Program-made: the position numbers and the translations under genes
Assembly: GCA_900404475.1 (NCBI GenBank)
Contig: OUQQ01000102.1
Location: 7,828 to 44,600 of the forward strand
Length of the DNA stretch: 36,773 bases
Origin: Spongospora subterranea
Lineage: Eukaryota; Endomyxa; Phytomyxea; Plasmodiophorida; Plasmodiophoridae
Direction: 5' to 3'
The notes under the pieces: generated by a model
What the model was told of the DNA's origin: nothing
Databases searched by the model: none
The model's input: only the letters and a program-made list of their open reading frames with translations
Shown here: positions 10,419 through 23,702 of the stretch, in pieces
Layout: each line of letters begins with the position of its first letter
How positions within the stretch are numbered: the first letter of the stretch is position 1

Positions 10419-13400
10419 CTAAACCCGTAGACATGATCGGCACTTATCTATTACGTCGGCCTTTAATTGCCGACAATCTGGGTTCTTGTTTAATATCTTG
10501 TGTGCAACCTCGATCGCATCAATATGTCGGTTGGCTTTTTGATAACTGACCGCCAGTTTGAACCCGACCGAGCTGGATGTTTCGCGATGGCATTGCCAGG
10601 AGTTCTCGAAATACTGTGCGGCGTCCTGAAACGAACCTTCCATGGTCATAATCTCGCCCAACAGTTCCCACGCTTTGGCTGATGACCGACTATGCTCCAA
10701 AGTTTTCCGGGCCAACTTCTGAGCTAGATCGACTGAACCTGACTGTAAATAATCAACCAAGCACACAAGTAATGATTCTGCTGTCAATAACAACATACTG
10801 AAATGTACATCTCTGCCAACATCAGCCAGCTTCTCTCGAATTCATCGGCGTATGCGTTGCCTGGCGTCATCCCGGCAATTATCCTGTGCGTAAAATCGGA
10901 AACCTTTCTTGAAATATATACTATTTGATAACTTACTTTAGCTGATTGCGCGCTTTTGGTGCTTCTTTGAGTTCGAGAAAGGCGTGGGCCAATGCCAGAT
11001 AAGCCGGAATGTAATCACGATCCGTCTGGATCATCTCTACCAGCTGCGGAACGATCTGGTTTATCTTATTCGTATCTTTGGCCGCCATTATGGCATAGGC
11101 CCGCAACACTTGCAGACGGAACCTCCCGGAATCGTCGCCCTCCGCGATCCGCGATTCCAGATCGGTCAACAAATGACCAGCAGCTTCGATTCTTTCGCTA
11201 ATCTAAGAACCGGTTATTGCTGGAGCAACTGATCGAGTTAAAGAAAATCATGTTTTAATTGGCAATTATCAAGAAGAGCGCCAAATCACAAAATATCCAC
11301 AAAAGTATGCCGGAATTGATCTCGGTTGAAATCATGGTCGAAAATGAGGAATTGTGTTAACCTTGATAGAAAACAACTCCTGATATTCTTGATTAAGGTA
11401 AATGCCGATCATTTCGCATAGCGAACGTTGTGCCCATTCCGGATCCGTGCGTGCTAGGTTCAAGTGATGAATAGCGTCGCGAACTTTTCTTTCATACAGG
11501 TTCACCATTCCCTATGAGCAGTTCACTTCAGGATAGCCATATTTCCATGGGAGTTACCTGTATGAAATGATAGCCAGGGTGATTCATTGTTTTACCGGAA
11601 TTGCAAGCATTTTGTGTAGCTGCAATATACCGATGAACGTCGCCTAGCTGTCCAGATCGCTTTAAACACTGCACAAGCTTGTCCAACGCATGGAAATCGG
11701 TGGCGTCCGCTTGTAAAAGTGTCTTGAAATATTGAATTGCTCCCTGTAGAAGATATTAGGACTACAAGTATTAAAGTTCTGCAGTGTTTGTCTGCAATTG
11801 AACCTAAACTTTCTGAATTTACAGAAACTTTTTCAATCATTGCCCGACGCTCGTACTTAGTAAAGCAAAACATATTACAAGTTATATGTCAACACGATAT
11901 AGATGACGAACATGGTAAAATAAGAAGATTCAAAAGTGTGAAATAGAGTTTCAATATGACACCCCTCGCTTTACTGTACATATCAATGGGATGAGAGAAA
12001 GAGTTTTGGGCATACACAACAAGGAATTTACAATGAAACGATTTGGTGAAGGGACATGAATACTAACTTCTTGCTCGTTCTGTTTGAACTTTGCATCCGC
12101 TAGCATGAGTTGTGCCTTCACGTGTTTCGGGGACGCGGCCAACAATGCGGTCAGGTGAGCTTGGCACTCTATAACAGCGCCGGTATTAAGTTTCATCGTG
12201 GCCAACGCCAGCAATGCTTCTTCGTGAACTGGGCACAAGCGAATTGCCTCCGAGTAAAAAAACTCGATCTTGTCGGTCATTTTCAACCTTTTCATCAGCG
12301 AAGCCAACTGACATGCGATTGTCCTGACAAACCCAATATTTCAACACAACAACTCGATGTATTTAGAGGAGATTTCGATTTGCACCATATTCCACTACTT
12401 CGTTTCGTGCCATGACTTCTTTAGCAAAAATGATCCGTGAATTAAAACTTTGACTTTTGCTTGAACAAACAAGGGCGACAGCGATGCGCTAATCGCTAAT
12501 TCACAATTATGTAAAACCAGATTGCAATGAAATCAAAAGAACGCAGCAGAACTTCAATCAAACTAGCACTAACCCAGCACGTGTCTTTTGCTGCTCGATG
12601 GCCGTTTGGCTGCCCGACATGCGTTGGACGTCCAAGACGCGTTTCTGCAGGGCATACGCGCAAAGCAGTGCGTCGTGTTCGTCTTGAGTCCGGTGCTGGT
12701 GATTGCTAATGTCAGCCAGCAACAGGAGAGCCATCACCCTGTCGATCAACAATGCTAGGCTCGTAACATCGCTCACGTCCTCCTGAATATATTCAATGTT
12801 TTTAGACTTTTTTTAACATTATTTCCATTGTCACAATTCACGACGCGAAATATCCAAAATATTTCCAAAAATAGTTGCACAACTTGGAACAGATCTGCAA
12901 ATTTGCTTCTTAAACCTTCTTCAAATATAACTTGTTGTGCTGAACAACAATGCTGAGTAAAACACATCATTCTAAAACACAAAAAACAAGCCCAGAGCGT
13001 CAAATAAAGAGTTTAAGAGCCAGTTTACGCAGGCAGCGACGGAGATCTCGCCGAATGGAACTAGCGCTGCACGTAATATACGCTCACTTTCGTCAAACCT
13101 TTTCAAGTTAAATAGCAGGCGGGAAAGATCGACACTGAGCGACAGCGTCTGCTCACCCCTTATCTTTTCTGCAATCGTCTTACTGTAATATGCTATAGCC
13201 CTCTGAAAAAGCAAGTGATAAGAAAATACGGATTAAATCATTGTACTTTTTGAAAAAGTGAGAACGTGGTTTAGATAAAGCCAAAGAAAATATTGATATG
13301 TCAAATGAATTTTTCGTCAAAGAAATATGAGAAGTTGATTTCAACGCATAGGCAGCAAATATGCCTTCTGTGTGTTATTGAACCTCATAATCATGGCACA

Positions 13401-16400
13401 CGACAAGTGCGGTTCCAATTCTCGAATAAATTGCCGGGTCGAGAGGACCACCGGTCTGCACCGAAAGGTCTAACGCCTGTTCGAAGGCACCGATTGCCTT
13501 CTGCGATTCTTGAATACGAATGTAAGCATCGCCTAAGAGCTGCAGCGTGTGGACACTTGGAACAGCCGCCGCCATTTCCTTGAAACAGCGAATGTATTCG
13601 CGCCGGTCTTTTTTGTGCTCCAGATAAATGTTGGCAATCGCAAGACGGGCTCGCGACATGTACGGCGAAGTTGTCTGCACCTTCTGCAGCATTCTTAAAG
13701 CGCCATCCGCTGAGAACGAAATTGATAAGAAAGGGCCGATATTGCAATGACAAATTGAATATTTTTCCACTCCATATGGGCAATATGCAGTAGGAGCAGA
13801 ATAAGCATTTCCCATTAAGTAAAAACACATGGAGAGTTCGAATTGGAACAAACAAGAATTGGAAACGTCGTCCGCGTGTCTGTACCATCTTTTCTGCAAG
13901 ATGTCGCCAACTCTGCATCGGTAATAAGGATACGATCATACTCAGGGGACGCTTCAAACTCGCTCCGAGCGTCCTGCAGGAGTTTGGTCGCCTCCGGTGA
14001 CAGCATCTGGCGCGCATGCAGCCGGGCCGAGAGCAAGAACAACGTGACTCGCTCGCTCTCTGCAACCACTGCACGCGATGATTTGTGCCTGACACCTGTA
14101 AACGCAAAGGTTGTTTGTTTCTTAGCAATTCAAAAGTGCCGCCAAATGGAGTCGAAGCAACACATGCAGCCAATAATTAGTTCCACAATTTTTCAACAGT
14201 TTCAAGAATCGGGAGTAAACTCTTAATGCTAAATCAATCACGAAATTTGAAAGCACACCTGGGAGATTCATTGCGGATTGAATCAATGCTAGAGCTTCAT
14301 TTGTTTGCCCTTGTGCTTCCAATAGCTGAACCTTGACAATGTGGAACAAAGGCGTATGTCGCACCTCGAAATTCAGAGACACGATATCGTCCAATGCGTC
14401 TGCGATCTCACTCCAGTTCTGCTGTTGCACTTCTATCTGCGCTCGCAGCAGACGCGGCTCAATTAGGCGCTGGTCTAGCCGCAGGCAGGCACCAATCTGC
14501 GTTTGCGCTTGGGAGAACAATCCGTCAAAATAGAGGGTCCTTGCCAGAAGAAGATGAGGTCGAACAATGCCGGGGATGATTTCGGCAACGTCCACCAAGA
14601 CGTTCCCAACAAAGGTAAGGGCCGGCCTCGGTGGGTCTCCCTCCTAAAACAAACAAAATCAACAACAGTCAATTTGAAGAAACGCAGAATGACCAAAACA
14701 GCGAATTCAGGGACGTCAAATTCAAGAAACTATGAAACATAACGGCAGGATATATCAACACTGATGCAGCAATTCCTTTACGAACCTCCCTGGGACATGA
14801 ACCTGACAAGTCGAGAATATCTTCGACAGCGTTAAGAATAAAATCAGGGTTGTATGAAATAAGATACTCTGGTGTTAACCGCAACTATAAAGGAATAAAG
14901 CATTGAGCATTACGGGTCATGAAAGCAATCATCATCAAACGAACATCACCAAGGCGTTCACGATGTGCTTTGATAGCCGACGTGAATAACTCAGTGGCCA
15001 TGGCCTTGTCGCTTCCGCGGCGCTTAAGAAGCATTCCTTTCAGGGCCATCAACTCCACAGCTGATTCGCTTCGACGATTCGTGTCTTTCTGCCCCTGCGC
15101 CCACAAATTACACAAAGTAGAAGCCAATTCCAAAGATTTCTCACTTGTATTTCTTCCAGAAAATCCAGCTCGTGAGCAGCGTCGTCCAGTTGTCCGCGAA
15201 AAAGTTTACAGCGAATCATACCATTCAACGCCCCTGTTTTGCTCTCACCGAGCTGAGAAGCCTCGCTATACAGTTGCAGTGCTGAGGAGACATCGTTTTT
15301 GAGAAAAATCTGGTACGCTTGCTCTGTTCGGATTTCGCTGTTGGTCGGATTGATGGAACTAGCTTGGCCGATACAGGAATACCTGCTCAAAATTCAGTAT
15401 ATTGTGGCACTTCAAACCAATGACAGGCACCGACGCTATATCTAGTATTGATTTGTTTCCGAATGCCAAGCGTGATAGGAGACAGGATACTTTGAAGTAG
15501 AGATTCGCGTTGGTCGGCTCCACTCGACGAATTGTCGATACAAGGTCCTGGATTGCCGTCAAGATTCGCGGATCGTCAGGCACACGTGATAATAGATGCG
15601 TTACGAAGAGAAGCTGACATTACAAAACATCAGATATGAGCTTGCAATGGGACAGTCGTGATAATGATTTCAAAAAGTTTTGGCTCTTTTTAATGAAGGA
15701 TGTGTAACATCCAAGAAAAAAAATCGGCTTTGTTAGAGCAATATTGCTTTGCTGCAAATCATGGGTCACATGAATTACCTGTGCGTCGGCATTTGCTGGA
15801 TCTTTTTTCAGAATTTTCTGGACGTTCTCTGCAGCGTCCTCGGGCATGCGCATCATGAGCTGGATTTGCGCTTTTTCTATCAACGCCGGGCGAAACCAAG
15901 CTTCGGCAGCGAGGACCATATTGATGCTCTCGTCCGCATTTGTTGTTCGGCAGTTGAGCTCATACCATTTTGCACGGCCTAGTAGGACCTGACTAGACTC
16001 AGATTCGCTGAAGTTCACAACGTCGGGCAAAGAACCAACATCAACTGGTTTTGGCGAATCCCCGAGAACAGTAAAAGCTTGGTTGAGGTGTGTAAGAGTC
16101 GCCTGACTTAGATCGGGAACTTCGCTGGTAAGATTCACCCAGGCCATTAATGTTAAGGCCCCAGTATTATTGGGATTATCTCCTAAAACACGCTCTAAAC
16201 ACTGCCGTGCTTGCTGGTGCTTCCCAATCAACCAGAAAAAGTTCGCAGCGAAGACCAACATTTCTGCATTTTTCTGCGACATGGGTTTTTAGAAGCGTTT
16301 AGCACAAAAATCGATGTTCCCACCGACCGTCTTTGATGCTGCCTTCAATTGTTGTTTGAGTTCAGCAACAGAATCCAAATCTACAAACTCATTAATAATA

Positions 16401-16770
16401 TGCGGTTTGGATGTTAATATTCCATAGCGTACCTGCTCGTTTTGATGCTGAAACAAGAGCTGCTATTGCGGCCAAGCTCATATAAGTGATATTGCGAACA
16501 CTATGCAGATCGGAAATAATATCCGGAGTCGATTCCCCTGATCCAAGTTTTCAGGCTTAGATCGTGACCCACGTGAATCAATAAAACAATTCGACCTTGC
16601 TGAATGACCGCAATGCATCGCCAGAAACGAGCTCGGTCGCGGTTATCAGACTCGTAACCCTTAAGAACATGATCACAAATGGCTTGCACGTGCCCAAAAT
16701 ACTGTTTTCGCCCGTAGTAGTTGATGAGAGCCTGGACGTCATCGTTGGCCCCGGGGCAGGTTGATGCCAT
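10419..16770 (-). CDS. IFT139: Intraflagellar transport protein 139 (TTC21B-like), TPR protein
   Basis: Subunit of the IFT-A complex, which drives retrograde transport in cilia and flagella. The gene spans about 6.35 kb on the minus strand in many exons. The start ATG at 16770 gives MASTCPGANDDVQALINYYG followed by RKQYFGHVQAICDHVL, matching the conserved N-terminal INYY motif of the family. Successive exons encode TPR helix pairs: KNAEMLVFAANFFWLIGKHQ, EAWFRPALIEKAQIQLMMRM, DVAEIIPGIVRPHLLLARTL, AWELLGEIMTMEGSFQDAAQ and others. The C-terminus AIEVAHKILNKNP followed by a DVIDKCRSCLRV ending matches the family terminus. Human IFT139 is 1316 residues, consistent with the span. I did not fix every intron. 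Cilium function is established for the family; its presence implies a flagellated stage here. Confidence 0.9.
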
Positions 16771-17730
16771 AACTCCTTTGCAGTAAAGTATAACCGGTAC
16801 CGGTACTCGTCATTTTATAAACGGGTGACTGCCTGTGTGTCACCGTTCGACCCCAATGGGAAATCGCTGCCCACATATGTACGGCCTCAGCAAGGCCAAA
16901 AGGGCTGCACCAAACTTACGTTTCGATACGCTCGTAACGTGTGTAGCGTCACAACATCAATCTCGATCCTTCAGGTTCTCTGTATGTCCAAACTGGCTGC
17001 GCTCCATCGCTCCATCGCTATGCAGGCAATGTCTATTGGGTCACGGTGGATCCACTGTTGTCCATGTCCTTGATTGTAACGGATATGGGCCAATTTCAGT
17101 ACACTCGAACACGTCACTGATTGATTGCACCGATGTGCAGAGGCAATAGAGTGTTGTATATTCGCCAACGCAAACTGTACTCTATTTTGTTTCATGTACC
17201 AAATGGAGGATAAGCACTCGTTTTGAACTTGCTCGAGCACGTATTATGTATGCGACTTTCGTTCAAGACACGCAAAATAGATGAAATGAAACACTTCATC
17301 ATATTTATCGTTTATCTTGTCCATCCATCGTTTATAAACAAAATGACTGGTGTACTTGGCGTTTTTTCCGAAGCACTCGCAGTGCTTGATTACACCGTTA
17401 TGTATGAGAATACAATTTCCACCTGGATGATTGCATTGTTGAAACTGAGACACAACCCCAAGAGATGTGAGAAGATAAAGGACAGATTATAGTTTCGGAA
17501 TTTGATGAAGAGAGAAAACAATCAATGGATCCGGGGGATGACGTCATCCGCAACTCTCATCCACCCCACACAAAGCAATAATCAATGAATATCTTTGCAG
17601 TATTACAGGGTGTCGCAGTCATGGTCTCTTGCGATATTACCAAGCAAATTCAGTGACCTTGAAATCCCACAAGACGCGCCTGTTTTCGAAACTTGATACA
17701 GACACCGGGAAATCGGGATTTTCTTGCCTT
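16771..17730. other. Upstream region of IFT139, about 960 bases, nothing firm
   Basis: Contains the IFT139 promoter (minus strand), with a palindromic ACCGGTACCGGTAC run at 16793-16806. Several short open frames on both strands (e.g. plus 17223-17492 and minus 17244-17453) lack a recognisable start context, domain or splice-supported continuation. I call none of them. Confidence 0.4.
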
Positions 17731-18223
17731 TCAACTGCTACACGGGTCATATTCTTCAAACTCGTTGCCTTTGACAGATTCATGTCGCCGTTCCATGTTT
17801 TTGCTGTTGTCGCCATCTCTTTCGTACAGCAGTTGAAGGAACAGGCAATTCCGAGTTTCCGGTTTCTGCAGCCAGGCTGTGATGAAATATTCGTTTTCGA
17901 TAGCAGCACAATCACCACGTCATTACTCCAGACGCATTGTCTGTAAGCGAGATGAGTATAAGCGATGCAGGGCGAATTGCCAGATTCAATGCGGTCTGGA
18001 TGGCGCATCGACCACAATACAGAGCGTTTCGAACAGACCATGATCACTGATAACTGCCTCTCCAGGTACCTCAAGCGTGTGTTAATCGAAATAGGTCGCT
18101 GATTTCCGGTGCTGATTGGTCAACAAACGAAATCTCGTTGGACGGGTCAACCAGACCTAAAAGTCCAGATGGAATGGCCTCAAGACCCTTTTTTGTGAAC
18201 AAAGACTTCCTCGTCAGATCCAT
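17731..18223 (-). CDS. Unidentified small minus-strand gene (at least two exons)
   Basis: An ATG at 18221-18223 opens MDLTRKSLFTKKGLEAIPSG, and a downstream exon pair reads TALNLAIRPASLILISLTDN then, across a GTAATG...CTGCAG intron, KPETRNCLFLQLLYERDGDN, ending at TGA 17731-17733 (EEYDPCSS). The downstream pair joins in phase 0 and looks coding. The link between the first and second exons is not resolved: several acceptors between 18000 and 18090 give different frames. I recognise no family. It is divergent from the sphingosine kinase gene, with 121 bp between the two start codons. Confidence 0.35.
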
Positions 18224-18344
18224 CAACCTCGCTGAACTCTGAGTCGCTCGGGTCACCGCTTTTCCTAGTTTGCCTCACCTTGAAGCCATTCGAGCATTTT
18301 CCTAATTTGGTTATGAGCTCCGGATATCATTATGAACAGAATCA

Positions 18345-20812
18345 ATGTCAACAGCTAGCCTTTTTCTGATTCAAGAAAATATCGTAACTGATCCATTTTA
18401 CAAACGGATATTAAATACAGATAAATATCTGAACATGTTGACGTTGGTGGTAGTAGCGATTGGTTTAGCAGTCCTAGGGTACTTCCTATACCGATGTTTG
18501 TTGCATCGCGACCGCTCAGCCGTAATCTTGGCCGATTTGCTGGCGTCTGATTCCGAGATCGACTGCGTTTGGAGCGGCAAAAAAGTCCTGATCATATTGA
18601 ACCCGTTCGGTGGATCGCGTTCTGGTCGAAGTATCTTTGAAACTCTTTTGAAACCTGCGTTGAGTCGTGCGAATATATCTTGTGATGTTCTCGAAACTCA
18701 ACATGAAACTCACGGCAGGTTTGCTCAAACACAATTCAGATCGATCCTATCGTAACTCTGCCGAAACTAACACCTATTCAAGTAACATTGAATTGTTTGT
18801 AAATATATCAAAGTCCCCAAACATTGCGAAATCATATTTCGAGGTGTTGCCATCACACTACGTTTTTTTCACGATGTGGAGTGTGTGAAACAGTTTTAGT
18901 TGAAGAGACAATTTTGATGCACATTTCAGTAATACCATTTGCGCTTCCATATACAGCATGACTTTGAGATGATGCAAAATGTGAACAGAGGAGTGATTGT
19001 TTAACTAAACTGGAGCTATAGGGAGATCGCGGCAGAGTTAGAGACGTTAACCGATTATAGCGGTCTTATCATCATATCGGGTGATGAACTCTACTCAAAC
19101 GTGTTTTTCTCTTCCTTGGACATCGTTGTGGCTCAAACCAAAAATGTTCAGTGTTCTTCATGATTTGCGTTGAAGCGCGGTCACGATGTGGTGGATTATA
19201 TGGTCGATGATATTATTGATATTCAGGGGATGGTTTGGTGCACCAGGTGGTTAATGGCTTGTGGCAACGATGTGGACTGGATCCTGCCCGATTATCGCGT
19301 TTAGCCGATTCATTACCACTACTGCTTATTCCTGGAGTAATGCCAACCTCAATATCATATTGTTATTTGTGTTCAGCTCATCTAACTTGTATCACCGGCT
19401 CTCAGTCAAATTGTGTTAGATATTGGAAGTAATTCATTGAATACCTATGGTCTAAATATTGGGGTTTCTGTCAAGTTCAGCCCATTCCATACAAGGCAAT
19501 CCTTTCCTCGAGATTGTGTTTGTGTTCTCCTTTCACCACATTCGTTATTTGTATCATCTACACCCTATATCAACAGTTTGTCAAATTTCAGGGAACGATG
19601 AACGGTCTATCGACCTCGTTGGGGAACAAAACGCCAGCAGACGCCATCCTCTGCCTGTTGAATCAGACACGGTCTCGTCCAATGGATGCCTACACAATCC
19701 ACTCTAAGGGAGATGGCGCCACATATATTGACCTACAATGCTGTACTCTCCTCATCACACCCAATCTACCCCAACAAGTTTCTTTCAAACAATGTCATCT
19801 GTTCTTCTTGATCGTTCCCGTTGTTGTTAGTTCTTGTCAAACTCTCCTTTTCATAGCCCCAGCCACGATATTACCTTTTAAGTTTTGTGACAATACGCCA
19901 ATCGAACATCATCCGAATTTGACCGGTTGAACAATAGTAGCCGTTTTGATGATCAAACCTGGCGATAGAATAAATCTGACAATATCGAAACTGGAAACAA
20001 CAGCAATTCATGATGTGGTTGGCTCAGGTTCTGTTGGAATTGTGGCCGATCACGATTACATTATCGAGAGGCGCCTGCGGTTCCTGCCGCTATTCCTAAG
20101 GACGGCGATCGCCCCATTCATTGTCATCGCCATGAAGCGCTCGTATCGGGTTGAGCTGAATATTAAGCCGGCAGAATACATTCCCGTTGATGGGGTTAAC
20201 GACCCGTCGATATTACAGGACGACCTTCATGGCCGTCCAGGATGGAAACACATTGACGATCGGTCTGTTCATGGGTTTTCATTCCATCATCGTTCAACAT
20301 CTCTGGTTTACTTCGTTCAACGAACTGTTCTAATTTTACGTTCACAATTCAAATCTGAACTGAAAATCACGTTGAGGTCGTGTTTGGAATTGCGTTGTGA
20401 TTGGCGTTATTTATAAAGGACTCCTTGAATATCAGTTATCCTTGTTCTCAAATGAATCGAGACGTTCCTGTTTTGAATGGTTGAACTGTTTAGATTCATT
20501 TTGATGACGGTAATGAATGTGAGTAAAGCGGCCGACGACCTGATATTCGCCCCTGAATCCCGGCCCGATGACGCCTCGCTATATGTGGTGCTGGCGGTAA
20601 GCGGGATCAGTCGTGGTCGGATGGTGAAGGCGTTCCTGGCGTTTGAGGATGGATCCCATGTTTATATGGATGAGATCCAGGTCTATCGTGTGGTGGCGCT
20701 TGAATATCGCCCTAAGGAGCCGGTGATTATTGTGGCGTCAGGTGAGCTATTGCCATCAGATGATCTCGATATAAGTATATTGCCTGGAGTGTTCAAGGTC
20801 ATTCGCCATTGA
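18345..20812 (+). CDS. Sphingosine kinase-like lipid kinase with an N-terminal membrane segment
   Basis: Phosphorylates sphingosine (or a related lipid) to the 1-phosphate. Exons 18345-18718, 19022-19080 and 19227-19336, and one starting at 19592, join in phase; the junction between about 19740 and 19990 is not resolved. A membrane helix (LTLVVVAIGLAVLGYFLYRC) near residues 32-51 precedes the diacylglycerol-kinase-type catalytic domain. Landmarks are KKVLIILNPFGGSRSG, the nucleotide-binding SGDG at about 144-147 followed by LVHQVVNGLWQR, GTMNGLSTSLGN, and IVADHDYIIERRLRFLP. The C-terminal half of the fold ends with SGISRGRMVKAFLAFEDGSH and VVALEYRPKEPVII. The SGDG form is the sphingosine-kinase version of the GGDG motif. 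A ceramide kinase or acylglycerol kinase is the alternative. Many family members lack the N-terminal anchor. Confidence 0.82.
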
Positions 20813-20835
20813 GTTATGCCCTTGAGTCGATCATC

Positions 20836-21239
20836 TCAACTATCAATAAACCAATCTCGATCATCAACACCGCTCTGTATCCCCAGGTTCTCAAGGTACT
20901 CGATGGCTCTGCTAAGCGAATAACGAGAAAGCAATCTTCGCATGAACCAGGGACAATCAACATTCCTTATCAAATATAGAACACAAGGAAAATAGTGTAA
21001 TGAAGTTATCGGGAATAGTCTAAATAATGCCCTTAAAGAATATCGGACTAAAGAGGATACCGAAAGAATTGTGGACGACGCCGTCGATTGGCGAGTTGTT
21101 GTTGAAAATCGTCTGTATTGACAACTCAAACAATCTGCTCCCAAATCCCACGATATTTGCAGCGGTAGGTAATGGGTAGATGTAGAGCCTACCAGCTTCA
21201 CTGTACCCTGTCTACACCACTGTAATCCACCATGGCCAT
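20836..21239 (-). CDS. Small basic protein, 67 residues, three exons
   Basis: Built from exons 21218-21239, 21061-21112 and 20836-20965 (minus strand), which join in phase 1 and then phase 2 to give 67 residues ending at TGA 20836. The product begins MAMVDYSDDFQQQLANRRRR and continues with NVDCPWFMRRLLSRYSLSRA and an acidic helix ending in DWFIDS. The middle exon has no stop only when joined this way, and the third exon's composition is clearly protein-like. I do not recognise the family; size and basic helices would suit a small mitochondrial or RNA-associated protein, but that is a guess. The start codon lies 43 bp from the oppositely directed DONSON start. Confidence 0.45.
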
Positions 21240-21282
21240 GGCGACAACAGGTCCGTAGTTCAAGGAGAAATTGTGGGAGGTA
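21240..21282. promoter_or_regulatory. Putative 43-bp bidirectional promoter / shared 5' leader
   Basis: Only 43 bases separate the inferred start codons of the 67-residue minus-strand gene (21239) and the DONSON-like gene (21283). If both starts are right, the 5' UTRs must be very short or overlap, and the core promoters must lie partly inside the neighbouring gene. A GACAACAGGTCC word occurs twice, at 21242-21253 and 21288-21299. Confidence 0.35.
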
Positions 21283-23009
21283 ATGGGGACAACAGGTCCT
21301 AGGCCGCGATTTTCTTCCCTTCTTGGTCAGGCTAATTCTGGTCGCCTGGATGCTATCGGTCGATCCTTGTCTAAATCATACTCGATCCATCTGGCGTCGG
21401 ATAGTAAACGAGTATTGGCCGGTGATCCTGGGGCGCCTGTCTCTGTGGATCGTGTTCCCGTTGATTACACACTCAAAACCAAGATTCGCATCAGCTCTAA
21501 TTCATCTCTAGATTGGATCACGTCTCCAGGTAATTGTCATTCAGTTCCCCCGATCATTCACTATATCGCTGCTGCGTTTCTCTATGACAATATTGTCATC
21601 GCGAGGCTCTTTACTGTGGTCCAAAAGCCAATTGGCCGAACAACTTGAGGGTAGTTTTACATTCGTTTTCTGACGAAAACGATTTTCATATCTGTTAATC
21701 TAGTCTAATTCATATACATTTTTCATGTTAATTTAGTATTTGTTCCTCTCCCCTATGCTTCATCATCCATTCAAATGATTGCTTTATTAACAGTTGCTCA
21801 GATTCTACTGTAATATCCGACGCCCAGAAGCTGTTTTTATCTGGCCATGCACCGTGCCGAGATTACACCAACGACACGCGGTCCCGATCTGTCGCGTTCC
21901 ATGCTGCCTTGATGTCGTGGGCGCACCCGGATTCAGCTCCGTTGACCGAATCCCAAGCCAACATCGAATCAATCGTTGACGATCGACGTAGTCGATGGGA
22001 AGCCGCCCTGCACTCTTTATATTTCCTATTTCGAAATGGGAATTGCAGTCATTTCTACTTTTGCGACCGACGCTTTACCATCATGTTCGCGTCGCCGTGC
22101 CCAGGGCGTTCGGTGGCGATCGTGTCGCAATCCACGCTAGAGCTGCGTGGGGCGCTGGCAGCCAACGGTATCGAGTTCACGATGCCGTTGGGCAGTCCTG
22201 GCGACGATGCCGACCCGTCCGTGTTGGTTGATGGTTCCCCAGAGTCGTGTATTGTTATCTCAGGAAGATTACCGCTTCATTGTCTCTTTAACTATCTCAT
22301 CAATCGCAAATACGTTGGTCGGTTACCCACTTCTGAATTTTATTTTACCATGTTTGGATTTTTGCCTCACTTCAATGCTTGTTCTGATGTGTCCCTAACC
22401 CTTGTAGGCGATGTTCCCAAACTCCTATCGTTAGTCCCATTTAAAAATGCATCATTCCAGTGTCTATCGCCCACATTCAACCAAGTAATATCCATCTCTC
22501 TTTCTCGCTTTATTCGTCTTGTCCTTTCATCCATGTTACATTTTCATGATTGTTTTGCTTTTTAATTTAATCATTCATGTAGATATATTTTTGACGTAAT
22601 AATTGTTCAGGTGACGGTATCTGCTAAACCGAAAATTGGAGGTCGTTCGCAACAACTTGATGAGTCTAACGTTGTCGAGTATAGTGCCCAGCTATTACCC
22701 ATGGCGGTTGCCGTAATTATTGACGTTCTGCGTGCGTTAGCGTCACCGTTCACAATGCGTCTGTGGACGGATGGCGTCAGTGTCCCCATAAACCACGCCG
22801 GCGCGTACGAGTTGGCCGAATTGGCGTCAGAGATGGGGTTTATATCAGTTGGAGATCCATCGTCCAATCTATGGGCCCATCTCAGCGGCACACCTACCCT
22901 GGGCATCACAAAAGTGTCCAGCGACGCCCCAAATGCTGATGTTGTGGTGGAATTCGGTCCAGCGCCACGATTGCCGGTGTTTGCTGCTTCAGGGGTCGTC
23001 CGAATATAA
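21283..23009 (+). CDS. DONSON: DONSON / humpty-dumpty-like DNA replication protein
   Basis: DONSON-family proteins act at replication origins and forks, helping CMG helicase assembly and fork stability in the nucleus. Four exons (21283-21529, 21802-22317, 22408-22484, 22611-23009) join in phase to 412 residues. Family landmarks: VPVDYTLKTKIRISSNSSLD W near residues 65-86, then HAALMSWAHPDS, WEAALHSLYFLFRNGNCSHF followed by YFCDRRFTIMFA, LRGALAANGIEFTMPL, and SCIVISGRLPLHCLFNYLIN leading to DVPKLLSLVPFKN. The reading continues after VEYSAQLLPMAVAVIIDVLR to an unconserved tail of about 90 residues. The N-terminus is much shorter than in animals, whose disordered N-terminal region is missing. 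The third exon depends on a GTCGGT donor. Identification rests on pattern recall of the family but is consistent along the whole protein. Confidence 0.82.
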
Positions 23010-23702
23010 TATTCTGGAGGCGTCCAAACACAACAAATCTTGACATTCTGAAGTTCACGATGGCAGATCGTCACGGAATCAGTAGTGTTTAGTGGATCAT
23101 GGTTTTGCCGTGTACTTGACTTGTGGTGTCATGAAAATGGCCAGATCAAGGGCCGCTTTGAACTACAGTACTGTAGGCTGGTGTTTTTTTCTACTGTATG
23201 TCCATGCGCTCGATTGTTTTAGTTTCTTGATGTTTGACATCGTAAGAGAAACATTCCTTGAGTGAACAAAATAAAAGTCAATCCCCGGATATATAGGGTT
23301 GGACGTTAACATGAAACAGAGTTTGATCAGAATAATTTGAACGAACTGGAAGAGCTGATTTTCACATTAGAATGCTGATGCTGAGGACAACCTTTGGCCC
23401 TAATATGATCAAATGATATGTTTTGAACGCCGGTAAATGACCAGTTTTACGTGTAAAACCTTGAACTACAAGAGGGAGAGAGAGAGCGATGTTAACCTGA
23501 TCAACCTGACTTTACCATGATGTTGCTGGAACATCTTGTCCAGTGCCAGACCTGACCAAGTGACCATCTGTGGTAATTGACGGCCACAGTGCACCATACG
23601 TGGCGCAACCTTGTCAATACACGCAGGATTTTGGGGGTACTCCTGACTGTCAAATCATCCGTCGAATTTGTCACGTGTACTGTGGCTGTGGTTATTAAAT
23701 AC
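23010..23702. other. Intergenic region between DONSON-like and mL44-like genes
   Basis: About 690 bases with the 3' flank of one gene and the promoter of the next. A GAGAGAGAGAGA run lies near 23473-23486. An open frame continues upstream of the mL44-like ATG to 23577 but without an ATG start. Nothing else seen. Confidence 0.4.

Noticed and set aside
16793..16806. ACCGGTACCGGTAC palindrome upstream of IFT139
   Set aside because: It could be a regulator site, but a single short palindrome without a second copy is weak evidence.
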